64,000 nucleotides of DNA from Curvularia sp. ZM96 (Eukaryota; Ascomycota; Dothideomycetes; Pleosporales; Pleosporaceae). Shown here piece by piece: positions 10,742 through 21,553 of the stretch (the stretch's first letter is position 1; every line of letters starts with the position of its first letter). The notes below the pieces were generated by a model. The model saw only the letters and a list, made by a program, of their open reading frames with translations, did not search any database and was not told where the DNA came from. The DNA is taken from assembly GCA_022457065.1 (NCBI GenBank), contig JAJGBQ010000002.1:930001-994000 (forward strand), in the 5' to 3' direction. The translations under genes were made by a program, and so were the position numbers.

Positions 10742-11508
10742 AATGCTATGAACTATAGATATCATAATAATATAATGAGCATTGGCTATCCTTATGCAAC
10801 GCATTTTTTACAATGATTTTTGACTTGAAGCCTTGACAAAGGACGTTCAAAATACAAGCTATGTATCTCTGTCAGAATGTTGAATGCTTCCAATTGTTAT
10901 GAACTGTCTTGACGAGCAGGTGGGGCAACTATATCAACGGCCTCGGTTTTACTATTCCAACCGCTGCCTAGATCACGCTGAAGCGCATTGCGCGTTAGTG
11001 ACATTGCGAATCCGTGGATTCTGTCCGAACTGGTGCTGATTGTTCGGGGGTTTCGTCCGTTGCCGCCGCGCTTAGCAACAGAAGAAAGATAAACGGTTTC
11101 TTACTTTTTTTCTCGCACGCCGCACGCGGGGCCAGACTATCGACCCTGTACTCACTGATACGGTTTGTGTATGTGACCAGACGTCAATTACCACCTTAGG
11201 TGGTTCTCTGGTGACTTCTGTTAGCTTTACACCGTTGAGATAAGTACAATGCCCCCTTTACGGCCACTTCTACCAGCAGCCGAGGGATATCAGAGGAGCT
11301 TACCCACGGCCGCGCGTTGAACAAAGTAGAAAGCATCGGCAGCACGCCAGAGTTGCCATAAATCCAAAACAAAGGTCGAATACCTGTCATAGCCAGCAAG
11401 ACATCTGCTTCAGAACTAATAGTGTTGTAATGCGATGGCAGGACGCCTACGTGCAGTGCTTGTGTACGGCGTTCAACAATTTGTCAGTACTCTCAAACAG
11501 AGACACGT
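10742..11508. other. Gene-free DNA
   Basis: No intact gene. Minor open frames at 11014-11199 (+) and 11196-11399 (-) show no domain. A stretch near 10921-10972 reads WGNYINGLGFTIPTAA then stop, possibly a lost last exon, but it cannot be connected to anything. Confidence 0.4.
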
Positions 11509-11841
11509 CAGGTTAGGCAAAGATATGCTCAACTGCAAAAGCAGGAATCTTCGCACGAGGAGCTTATCGGAATGATTAGGAGTATGCTAGAGCAAAGTGT
11601 TGCCGAGATTTTCCATCGCCTAAAAGCGGGTATGGATGCTGCATCAATAGTGAGCTTCGTGAGAGATGATGATCTGCTTATGCAACTCTCATTGACACCA
11701 GAGACTACTCGTCGATACAAGTTCCCCCTGGGACCCGAGACGCCATACCACCTCTGCATCGGAGGCAACTTGTATTTGGATTTTTTGTACGTCGCTTTCT
11801 TAACTTTGCATATGTGCACTTCAGAACGCACAATCTCTTAG
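11509..11841 (+). pseudogene. C-terminal remnant of a bZIP-type fungal regulator
   Basis: One frame reads QVRQRYAQLQKQESSHEELIGMIRSMLEQSVAEIFHRLKAGMDAASIVSFV, then DDDLLMQLSLTPETTRRYKFPLG. A leucine-heptad stretch, followed by a segment on bases-of-helices spacing (EIFHRLKAG) and a DLLLQL-like box, is a common tail of fungal bZIP and related regulators. No basic DNA-binding region or start could be placed upstream, and the frame ends soon after. It is therefore either a truncated relic or an exon of a gene whose other exons were not recognised. Family call by pattern memory only. Confidence 0.4.
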
Positions 11842-13436
11842 ATGGAAGCTACGCGCTACTGCGCTATTTTGACATCTCACACTGCAAACATGTCTGGAAC
11901 CAGCAAGTCGTTCTGAGCTTTGAAGGTGGCTCAAAGGTACCATCGATTTGCCCGTGCTCAGTGAGAGCGTCTCTGTTCCTGCATGTCGGATCGAGTATGT
12001 GAAGACCCACTTGTTGTGTCGCACTTTCTTAGAGAATTGGCATCATATTATCATCAATAGATGGTCGTCGACCCATGTATCCGATCATTTGGCGCTGTAA
12101 ATGCTTATTCCTGACGAGGGCTGTTCCACGATCGACACACAATTGAGTCAAAATATTACCAGATGACGCGTACCGTCCCGTATGTGGACCCATTGGGCGA
12201 GAATCCAAGTGTCGAAGCGTGAGTTAGCAAATTTGTGAAAAGGAGCCGACAAGGAAGAGAGTTTTGGCGAATGCCTTGATTTCAAGGGCATCAGTTGATC
12301 GAAGCAGGCTGCTTCTACACCACAATATTGAACCCAACAAGCATCGATCTCTCGTAGCGAGGATCTTGGTAGAATACAAATCCCCCATTAAGAAGACGCC
12401 AAAAGATAGTGTACTAATATAGATATGTGGATGTGCTGGTATGTTTCACATTATCAAGACTCAACAAGCGCTATAGATACAGTCACTATCTTTCGAATAA
12501 ATAGAAGGCCAGCACTACTTAGGTTTATAATCCTGGCCTCAGATACGGTAAGCTATTTGTTCTAGGCATGTTCATTCCATCTCCTCCAAGTTTTACTGAC
12601 CTATCGAATCATTCAAGAATTGTAGAAGGCATCCAGTAAGCTGCGAACGGTAGTATTCCGAATGCAGTCGACTAGTACTCGAAGTTGTCTTTCGAAAGCG
12701 ATATCTATCATTGAAATAGAATTTGCGCATTTCAAAATCTCGGGTACAAGAGTGATAGGCTACGTGGCTGGTGGCGTCCTGCACCTCTACGGACTCACAT
12801 TGTCGTAGCAAGACAATTCCGCTTTCATCGCCGCCGTGTTTCTAGCCCTGTGTACACATAAAGACATGCTCGTATTCTTGAAAAGCTTTTCGACCCCTGA
12901 TCGCATAGTTGTAAGTATTGTAGGCCCAAGAGATGTTCGACCACTTCTTAGAAGCTATAAAGGCTCGAGTCGAGGGAATGTACCTAATAATTGAAATGGA
13001 AGTCATCAATAACTCCAATCTGTCAAAATTCAGGCAGGAATGGGGCTGTTTATGTTGAGGCCATATTATAAGCCAACAGTACGCAAGCCAAATTTGAACG
13101 GTTAGATGAAACCTAGGATGAAACGATATGCAAGGATTTCCAGGACCTATCCAAGCATGGCTAGTATCTTTTCTTAAACTGAATGACGAGGCACAACCCG
13201 TTTCTCTTGTGATAATGCAAAGTACTATCCCATTATCCGCAACATCAGATAGCGATTTCTTTGAGGCCTAAGTGCTTAAGTCTCGTTACATGTCAATCAA
13301 GTAGGATAGTCCATTACTGTGATAGTTGAATACTTCTACATTAGAGTATTGGTGTTAGAGACCACGCATGGCCTTCAGTAATAACGACCTAATGGACTAG
13401 TCAAGTAATAGTAGTATATAGTTTAATCGTCTTACT
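11842..13436. other. Gene-free DNA
   Basis: About 1.6 kb with no recognisable coding content on either strand. The 72-codon minus frame at 12593-12811 lacks any domain. Confidence 0.45.
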
Positions 13437-13705
13437 TGTAAAAGCACAGGCAAGACTAGTTAGATTAGTATTAGCAGTAGATTTACTTAGAGGCATATAG
13501 GAGTACGTAGAACGTTAAATAAGTCTTAATTTAATAGATATCTATAGGCTTTATATAAAAGAATATTAAAAATCTATAGAATAACTATATCTAATAGTCT
13601 ATACTTATACTAGCTAATACAGATCTAACTTAGGTCTAATTTAGATCGATCTTAAATCTATTAGCTGGACGGCTACTAGGCAGGTTTGGGTGCTGTGCCG
13701 TTACA
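13437..13705. mobile_element. Solo-LTR-like repeat R1, copy 2, RIP-mutated
   Basis: Homologous to 7076-7307 along its length. For instance, CAGGCAAGACTAGT is shared, then tcggatcag in copy 1 is ttagattag here. Nearly all differences are C-to-T or G-to-A. The right end GTGCCGTTACA is intact; the left end TGTAAAAGCACAG is altered. No target duplication is visible, and the copy abuts repeat R2 copy A at 13706, so the two may be nested or recombined. Confidence 0.75.
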
Positions 13706-13885
13706 AGAAGATTATATAATAATAGAATACGTAACTTATATAAGTCACGTTGCTTTCTCTTTCTATATAAGTAAGAGAAAATATAAAAGAAACGTATACT
13801 TAGCGTATTTTCTTTTTTTTAATCTTTCTTCTTCTATATAATAGGTAAATGCATACTTAATGGTTAGTCCCATCTACCAATAACA
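13706..13885 (-). repeat. Dispersed repeat R2, copy A, overlapping the NLR 3' end
   Basis: Closely similar to 21554-21766 (same orientation) and to the reverse complement of 17638-17830. Shared blocks include the palindrome-like ACGTAACTTATATAAGTCACGT region (with copy B), a CTTTCTCTTTCTATATAAGTA block and a CTTTCTTCTT block. In LTR orientation the family starts TGTTATGGGCGG (copy C). The end of this copy, reading CCAATAACA on the plus strand, lies inside the last codons of the NLR gene. Confidence 0.7.
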
Positions 13886-16800
13886 ATCTTAGATGGGTCA
13901 GAATATATAGTCGCTACATGAAATAGTTGCTCTAAAATCCAGTCAGGCTCATCATTAGCCAGGCAAAATCTCATACTTCCTGCCATCCTTTTACTCCTGT
14001 ATCTCTGTGCGGGCTTCAACGAACTCCAAGCCACATCCCATTTCCCTTCGTGGAAGAGCTGTTTTGCTCTCTCGTATTCCGCTGTATGTCCCATGTCTAC
14101 GTCAGCAAAAGCTTTCAGCCTCTCGGAGACGATAGCGGCGATTTCAGATGCAGACACCGTCGGGTGCGTTTCGCTTGTAGACGGGGCGTGAAGAACAGGT
14201 ATTGCATCAAGAGGAGAGTCTATAGCCGAAAGCGGGGATTTTGGGTCGTAATAGCAGTCTGAAGGGTGATGTTCAAAGCCAGTATGTGCAGCTCGTTCGC
14301 CGAGCAGCTGAAATATATTTGAGAGTTGAGCCTGCAAGACTGGATTCACTAAATTAGCTTTGGATATCAACCGGAATATCGTCTTACCTGATTCTTGAGT
14401 CCCCATCAGAGCTTCTTCCGTATGGTGATGTACTCTATCTTTGGAAGAGCCTTCGCGCTCTGCTGAGGACGCTGGGCCGCCCCACGGCTTGCCCAAGGCA
14501 ACAATTTCATAGAACTTGAAGTTCCATTGCTGCTTCATCGCAAATACATAAAAGTTCTTCACCCAAAGCCCCAACTTCAAATGTGGTAAAACAAGTTCCC
14601 ATACTCCTTCTACCGATCCTCGGCCATGTTCGTCTTCAGCAAGAGCAGCCGCTAGACCAATCCTCGTCAAGAGCACACTAACGTCATGAATGCCAAATAA
14701 AGCAAGTGACCCGAGAACCCAAGGAATGCACCTAGTAGAGTAAAGAAAATCGTAGAACTTGGAGAGTCGGGACTTAGGCAGCGTAATCTTTTCGCTCGCC
14801 TCGGTCGACATGAGCAGGAGAGCCAAACGGTAGTTATAGTCGCCAAGAAAGTCCCAAATCGGAAGCAGCGATTGCGTAAAGAAGGATGCTGTTCTCTGAA
14901 ACCCCTTCCCATCTCTTTCTGATGACCTATGTGATAATTTGTAGTCACTCTGAATCTCGTCCAATTCCAGACATCTGAGAGACGAAAACGCAAGCCTCGT
15001 AACTCGCTGCCATTCAGGAATAAACACGGCAGGTCGTTGTACACCAGAGTTTTCCGGCGTGAAAGAATCTGATGTTGTCAAAAAATACTCTTTGACAGAG
15101 TAATGTATGACGTGGGCGACACCATCTTCATCAATTTCCAATAGGGGCGAACAGAGTCTCAGGATTTCAGCTTTTGGGTCAAACAACTTCTCTCCGGTGT
15201 CGACAGTCGTCCGCCACTCTACGCCGTCACGCTCCTCTTTCCGAATCGTGGCTCTAATTAACAGCGCCGTGGCTAGCTCATGCAGAAACAGGGGTCGTCC
15301 GAGGCGTGAGAATATGACCCAAGCCCATATCGTCTGTGCCCTGTCGATGTCATCATCGTCCTCGAATTCGGATTCTAGTTGTAGAAGAACTCTTCTGTAT
15401 AATTCTGAGAGTTTCGGTGGGCCTCGACCACTCGTCAAATCCTTAATCTGTCGTTCAACTGCAGAAATTGTCTTGGCCTTAAAGATGCCGTCTAGCGCCA
15501 AAGTAGCCACGAGCCAATTCCCTTGAGCATATGCGCAGATGCCCCACTCCGCCTTCTGACGCAGACTTTCATCCATCCATTTCCAGCCAAGTCTTTCTCT
15601 AACAAAAGACTTGACGCTTGGGATGGACTTCAACGGATCGATAGTCAGCAGGTTTGCGTCAAACCGTAATTCGCTAGCCATCTCGGGTTCCATCGGCAAC
15701 TCTGACCGACTAGTGAAGCAAAGTCTTAGCCTCGTAAAAGGTGAGCTTGTTTTCCAGAGCTTACAAGCCTCTACGAAGTGACTCTGTGAACTGTTCTCGC
15801 CTTCGTCGACGGCATCAAGTATTATATAGCTCTTTGAGCAGTCTGCCAATGCATTCAGAAATGCCGGAAGAAGGGCATAGAAGGATTCGACTTTTTTCTG
15901 CCCACTCTGCCGATATATTTCGTCGAAATGAGCGGATAGTCGTGGCACCTGTATTAAGAGTTGAGCAACCAGGCTCCTGAGTATCGGTAACGAAGCCCTC
16001 TTCCCCGCATGCTCATGCTTGCAAAAGAAGTATAATACGGGAACATTGCTTGCCCGATACTTCTCGAGCAGGTAGTCCACTATTGCCGAGACCAATACCG
16101 ATTTTCCTGTGCCTGGCGCACCCTTGATCCAAAGCAGATCATGCTTTCTAGGGAAGTACTCTTCTTGAATAGGAGGCGATAACCACCTTTTTAAATAATG
16201 AGAATCGCTTTTCAGGAACCATTCGCAGTCGGGATCGAATCGAATATCGCGGAGCTTGCGGAGATCTTCATCGAACGTTGTAGGTCCGGAGATCCAGCGC
16301 ATCAGATCGCGCCTTCGGACGTCTGTTTTGTCGATATTAGGGACTGATTAGTAATATTCATTTAAGAGGGCTCTATACTCGCCTTCCTGAAGGTAGGCCT
16401 GGGCCACCCGTGCCTCCTTAGATTCCGCAATATTTGCTGCGTTAGCCGCTAGGTCAACTGCAGCCTCATGAAATTTCAACGCTTCCGTAACCTGTTGAAA
16501 CTCCTCGTCGAATGTAGTCATCAATTGTCCTGTGAACAACAATTAGCATGCCGGAGTCATCAGATGTACAAAGAGAATAGCTGACGGGCAAAAGACTTTT
16601 GCTCGAAGAGCACAAGCCTCGTGAAAAAATCCACATAGTCCGAGTACAACATTCCGATCGCATCCTGCAATATTTTATCTCTCTCAAACAAGTGAGCGTA
16701 TCTGGCAATTCTGTCATAGCTAGCAAGAATTCGAGCGACGAATTCCCGTATTTTGTCAATCAGATCCCCATGATCTTTGCAAATGATGCAGACCATCTTC

Positions 16801-17242
16801 AAAGGTGCCCATATTGGTGATCCGATGCCAGAATTTGTCTGTGTAATGGTATCTATAACGCCGGCGAAGCGGTTTAATGGTTGAAGCAGAGCAGCAAGTT
16901 TCTGGATAGCCTTGCGCACTTTGGAGGAGTTTTTTCGGTCAGATGAAGAGGAGTCAGAAGAGTATACGAAATCGCTGAGACCTGTCCTTGACGTGAACTC
17001 TGTGCGCTGCTGTGGGTTGAGGCGTGATATATAAGAATTGATGGTTGACTTCCAGTCTGCGGGGCCACTAGAACATTGGAAACGAACACATTAGTAGGTC
17101 CATTGTCGGCAAGGTGGCTATAATGGATGTCTCACCCTTCTTGTGGGGATGTAGCTGACATGATCTCTTGCACGGCTCGACAAGCTAGGAACAACTCTTT
17201 GTATCCGAATGTTTCAATGTAAGCGAGAGGATGTACAGACAT
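13864..17242 (-). CDS. NACHT-domain NLR (STAND NTPase) with N-terminal DUF7708-like domain
   Basis: Model complement(join(13864..14339,14388..16322,16383..16529,16586..17067,17136..17242)), 1048 aa. Fungal NLRs are intracellular STAND switches linked to non-self recognition and regulated cell death. The N-terminus (FGYKELFLACRAVQEIM; then WAPLKMVCIICKDHGDLIDKIREFVARIL) matches the helical DUF7708-type domain often placed before NACHT. NACHT has Walker A GAPGTGKS (about 313-320), Walker B YIILDAVDEGE and the sensor LCFTSRSELP. The C-terminal 600 residues show no clear ankyrin, WD or TPR units. The 60-nt intron 16323-16382 needs a GC donor (AAG|GCGAGT), since no GT donor keeps frame. Intron 14340-14387 (48 nt) is in frame and may be optional. 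The last residues VIGRWD and the stop lie within repeat R2. The catalytic core appears intact. Confidence 0.75.
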
Positions 17243-17620
17243 ATAGCAGACGACGACAGACCCAACTCTGCGGAGTATAAGTTGCGCTCTTATTATGATC
17301 TATATAACACACGCACGTTAACAGCTTGATTAACTTGGTAATGAGAGCAAAATGGAACGTCGTGCAAGGCAGAATCCCAGGCGTCATGCAAGGCGGAATC
17401 CCAGGCGTCATGCAAGGCGAACACCAAGGGTAAAAAGTAGCCGTCAACATGCCGTCTAAATTTCAAGCCCAATCGTACAATGCTAACACTACGAAGGCTT
17501 AAAGGGCAAATTTAAGCTGCAAAAGAAGAGGACCATGAGATTTCGCCGTTATCAGCTGTGTACGACGGCCTATTTTACCCTTAGTGTTCGCCTTCTGACG
17601 CCCTAGATTAATTGACGTAT
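17243..17620. other. NLR upstream region
   Basis: Contains the probable promoter of the NLR and a tandem repeat at 17358-17420; no other gene seen. Confidence 0.5.
17358..17420. repeat. 24-bp tandem repeat, 2.6 copies
   Basis: Unit starts CGTCATGCAAGGC and continues GGAATCCCAGG. Two full copies (17358-17381, 17382-17405) and a partial third. The first two differ by transitions only. About 120 bp upstream of the NLR start. Confidence 0.8.
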
Positions 17621-18066
17621 CCCTAGCGGCTGCAGATTGTTATGGGCGGAGAGGCCTAACTAACGAGTATGCATTCACCTATCGTACGGAAGAAGAAAGA
17701 TAAAGAAAAGAAGAAGATAGGCTATATATATGTCTTCTTTATACCTTCTCTTACTCGTATAAAAAGGAGAGAGCCACGTGTTCTGTCATTATGTGATCTT
17801 GTTAGTAGAGTACCTGGGCGCAGCCCTTCACACAGATCGCCCCACGCACGGGGCCGCCGCACCAGCTACTTCTTTCACCTAGTTTGCAAGATCGGCCCTC
17901 AAATATATTTTCATTAACTATCACATAAACGTTATATAAGCCTAGCCCAACCTTTTAGGATAAATAGGAAATAGACATAGGTCGTGGGTCGGGCCGCCCG
18001 GCAAGTACTTGTACTATACATAGTATAGAAACTTTGTAGGCGGTTGGCGATCTGCAGCCGCCAGGG
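17621..18066. mobile_element. Possible 446-bp element with 17-bp terminal inverted repeats
   Basis: CCCTAGCGGCTGCAGAT at 17621-17637 is the reverse complement, with one transition, of 18050-18066. R2 copy C begins at the very next base after the left repeat. No convincing target duplication was found and no coding capacity, so the class is undecided. Confidence 0.45.
17638..17830 (+). repeat. Dispersed repeat R2, copy C (least decayed, opposite orientation)
   Basis: Reverse complement matches R2 copies A and B. It starts TGTTATGGGCGGAGAGGCC and ends near GCAGCCCTTCA, so TG...CA ends are possible. GC-richer than copies A and B, which carry C-to-T/G-to-A differences at the same sites (for example GGCCTCTCCGCCC here, on the other strand, against aagcctctctacct). 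A solo LTR is the likeliest identity. Confidence 0.65.
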
Positions 18067-18204
18067 TTCAGCCCACCCGCGTCCATCAGCCAAGCACGAA
18101 GCTGAGGTCAAGCCGACTTCTCTCCACTCCGCCACACCTACAAAGATGCGCTCCTCGAGTCCACCATTACGCGGCGCACGCACGCACGCACGCTTCTGTA
18201 CTGA

Positions 18205-20385
18205 CTCTCCACAGCGTTATGTTCGTCCACGGCCTTCGTGGCCATCCTCGAGGGACCTAGGAGGCCGCGTCAGTCCAAGCAGCGAGCGCCGCAGCAACGC
18301 GACCAAGAAGCACGGAAGCCCCAAGTCGTGGCTCCATCAACGAGGGGCCGCGTCTCCGTCAAAAAGCCCAGAACAAGCACATACTTACTCGCCACCGTCG
18401 TGCTCGTTTTCCAGCGTCTTCTGGCCAGAGTAGTACCTGGCGTCAGATATCCCCCAGGCAAGAGTGTGGACGTACGGGTACAATGTAGATGCTATTAGAG
18501 GCCTCTTCCAGGCGAACAACAAGAACAGCATCTCCCAGTATGGCCAGGATCTGTGAGTCAGGCTGGAGAGAGATATCGATAACAGTGTACGATAGCGACG
18601 GTGTATGAGCTTGGAGCAGTTCTAACGACCTAATAGCAACCGATCGCGTTCGTGATGCATAGTCTCAGGGGCATTAGTGTCAAAGATGTACTCTCTCTAT
18701 AATCCCTTACATATATTATTCACAATTAATATACTATATAGGCTATTCGCTAATTAGAGAAGATCCACGAATAGACGAAGCTTATTATCTTCCTTAAGAC
18801 GCCGCATTAAAGGAGCGCATACGCGGGCTAGAGCTAGATTGCGTCGAATCTAGCCCGTCCCGCCCTCTAAGACTTAAACAAGAAGGTGGTTAAAGCGTTA
18901 GAGGTTAATAGTAAAGTGCTCGATAATATCTACGAGAAGTTCAAGACAATCGTGTTTAAAAGGGGGATTAAGGTATATTCGTTTTAGGACGCATAGGACA
19001 TATTAGGCATAAAAGGGCTGGATGAAAAGGCATGTCGTTTATAAGCGCTATGGAATGCATGTCCTAATGGCGCTAACAAGTGTAGGTTGTGGACGACTTC
19101 TCGTCGAAGCTCAACCTTCCGCGGGCGCTGGAGACGGTGGAGAGCATCGATGCGAACCACATACAGATGGCTAGATACAGCAGCAAAGACGATCAGGGGT
19201 ACCGTGCCATCAGTGGTGTTCTTAAGGTGACGATTCGAGAAGAAATAGACAGAGGCAGTCCGGCACAGCAGGTTCAGAATAAGGCGCTGCAGCCGCACGC
19301 GGCGAGAACTGCGGCAGCATATGCGAAGGAGGCACTACCCATGATACCGCCGACAAATGTGGCGAAGACACACGGCAGAAGAGGCCATCCGTAGCACGAG
19401 TAGTTAGTAGAGCTATAGTCTTCTGTTTGTGGTTTGTTAGTGCTGATGCCACAGCAGGGCGTGTAATTACATCCACCTACTACATTCCATTCTCTAAGAA
19501 TCGATACGTTGTTGGAAGGAAGGTTGAGCTTGACGCGCTAAAGCAGAAGCTGATGGTCAGTCAGGAGTGTCAGAAAATGACCGTCGTCGGACTAGGCGGA
19601 ACGGGTAAAACGCAGATTGCACTGCAGTTAGCCTACATAGTCAAGGAGACCTGGCTAGAATGCTCTATCTTCTAGGTACCTGCTCTAAACTTCGAGAGCT
19701 TCGAGCAGGCCTGTGCGGATATTACGAGAGAGCTGCACATTCTGCAAGAAGCAGATGGAGAAGAGGACGTAAAAGAGCTTGTACGTCAACCCTTAAGTAA
19801 AGCACGAGTGGGAAGGTGGCTGCTAGTGCTTAATAACGCTAACGATTCGGACATTTTATTTAGCACCGCGGGGTTAAACGGCATCGTCGACTACCTACCT
19901 AAGAGCGAAGAGGGCGTGGATCGGCCGGCACGGCGACGCAGCAGAGGTTACAAAGAAGGCTACCCGGCATGTCGCAAGAGTGTTTCCGACCGATGACTAC
20001 GCGAATCGGGCCGTGTGGGGGGGCGTATCTGCCACATGCGCTGCGACTTCTGGGGAATAAGCAGGATTTTGATGCCATGGAGAAGTCTAGATTCTGTGGG
20101 TTGGGAGATGTTTGCGGGTGGACGGCAGAATTCCAGAGGCAGTGCAGTGGCTTGAGGAGTGTTGCCAACTGAGGAACAAGCTTGATAAGGATCAAATCGG
20201 CTCTTCCCGCAGCACGAGCTTGCAATTGCATACGAAGCAGACGGACAGGTGAAGAGTGCGGTGGAGCTGCTGGAGCATGTTGTAGCTGTGGAAGCAGTAG
20301 TCCTCCGAGGTGACCACCCTTCGCGGCTGGTATCACCAGAAGCGCTTGCAAGCGTTATGCGCAGCTATCGGTCAGTCGATAGTTA
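18205..20385 (+). pseudogene. Decayed NLR: SesB-like hydrolase + NB-ARC + TPR
   Basis: A long relic read across several frames. SesB-like alpha/beta-hydrolase pieces come first: VMFVHGLRGHPRGT (18219 on); WTYGYNVDAIRGLFQANNKNSISQYGQDL (about 18468-18555); and a spoiled nucleophile elbow MHSLRG near 18655, where GHSLGG is expected. Then NSKVLDNIYEKFKTIVFKRGIK and VVDDFSSKLNLPRALETVESIDANH (about 18905-19160). NB-ARC follows: YIPFSKNRYVVGRKVELDALKQKL, P-loop VGLGGTGKTQIALQLAY (about 19590), a stop where Trp is expected, PALNFESFEQACADITREL, GRWLLVLNNANDSDILF. A TPR unit ends it: LAIAYEADGQVKSAVELLEHVVAVEA (about 20220-20300), GDHPSRL. Stops and frame changes exclude function. Intact relatives act in heterokaryon incompatibility or defence. 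Confidence 0.8.
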
Positions 20386-21230
20386 ACATAATTCACTTCG
20401 CCTTGTAGAGTCTATAGTCAGGTGTAACTGTAGAGCAGCAGAATAAGCGTAAGCTTCAGTATTATAGGCGCTTTGCTCGAGGTCTGCTGCGAAAGTGAAC
20501 GCTGGGCAACTAGTCTAATCTCCTGTTAGTAAACAACAAAATGTCTTAGTACAGGCATATAGTTCGTGCATGTAGCATTTTCATGCTCCCTTTTGCGGAC
20601 AGGTAGAGGTATGTTCGAGAAGCTCATTTGTAAACAGGAGACAGGTGTAGCAGCTATTGTACTTCGATGGTACATCATCTTGCCACAACTAGCAGGGATG
20701 ACGGCCGAACCGCGCCAGCCATAGGGTTGCGCCAGAGGCGATGGTTTGTATAGACCTAGCTGAAGAGAAAGAGTGCTGGATACAGCTGTAGATAGTGTAG
20801 AGTGTTGCTAAGCATGGCTACTATTATAGCTCCGCTAGTCCTCGTCCCTTACAAATATAAGTAATTTAAAGCTTCTAGTAACTTTCAGAGCTTAAACTAG
20901 AGTATGTCTTTATAGCTCTAGAGATTATAGTACTTATATAGAAAGCTAGTAGTTATTTAACTATATAATAGCTATATTGCTAAAATATATAGAGCTTTTT
21001 ACCTTTATATGCGTTTATAATAATAGTATTTTACTAGTAATAGTTAGTTAAACTTATATACTAAAGCGTGGACTTTAACTTCTAGGCTTGTTATACTCTA
21101 TTCTAGCTTGTGTTCTTGTTACGATCCGAACGCACGATCGATCAACGGGTGACCGCGGGGTTGGAGACCACGCTAAAGAGTCACGTGACCAGTCCTACCG
21201 AAGGAGCCCTTCCTTGGCACAACCTATGTA
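20386..21230. other. AT-rich, probably RIP-mutated DNA
   Basis: From about 20830 to 21110 the sequence is extremely AT-rich with repeated CTATAGAG/TTATATA words, as expected of heavily RIP-mutated repeat DNA. No coding content. Confidence 0.5.
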
Positions 21231-21292
21231 CTAGGACTGCTAGGACTACTAGGACTACTAGGACTACTAGGACTACTAGGACTACTAGGACC
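21231..21292. repeat. 9-bp minisatellite, about 7 copies
   Basis: Unit CTAGGACTA repeated almost perfectly; the first unit reads CTAGGACTG. Length 62 bp. Confidence 0.9.
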
Positions 21293-21553
21293 TCACAAGT
21301 ATATAGGAATAGGCATTAGGGCTCTTATGGCTCGATGTGTTTAACTTAAGTTACGAGTATAAGTACCTATAATACAATAGTTACTTGCAGAGACACTGTT
21401 CATATCACCCTGTTGCTTCATCCGCGAAAACTAACCTTAGAGTCTTGACACCGGAAGTCTTATATTACTTCCACTCAAGATCCACTCTTAACAGTTCTTC
21501 CTATTATATTGTATTCCTCTTTAACGAGCTAGGACTAGAGCTTGTAATAGCTA
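21293..21553. other. AT-rich, RIP-like flank of repeat R2 copy B
   Basis: Not shared with the other two R2 copies in this window. No coding content recognised. Confidence 0.4.

Noticed and set aside
14297..14303. TCGCCGA inside the NLR coding region
   Set aside because: Only the 7-base core, preceded by T rather than G; such 7-mers are expected several times by chance in 64 kb.
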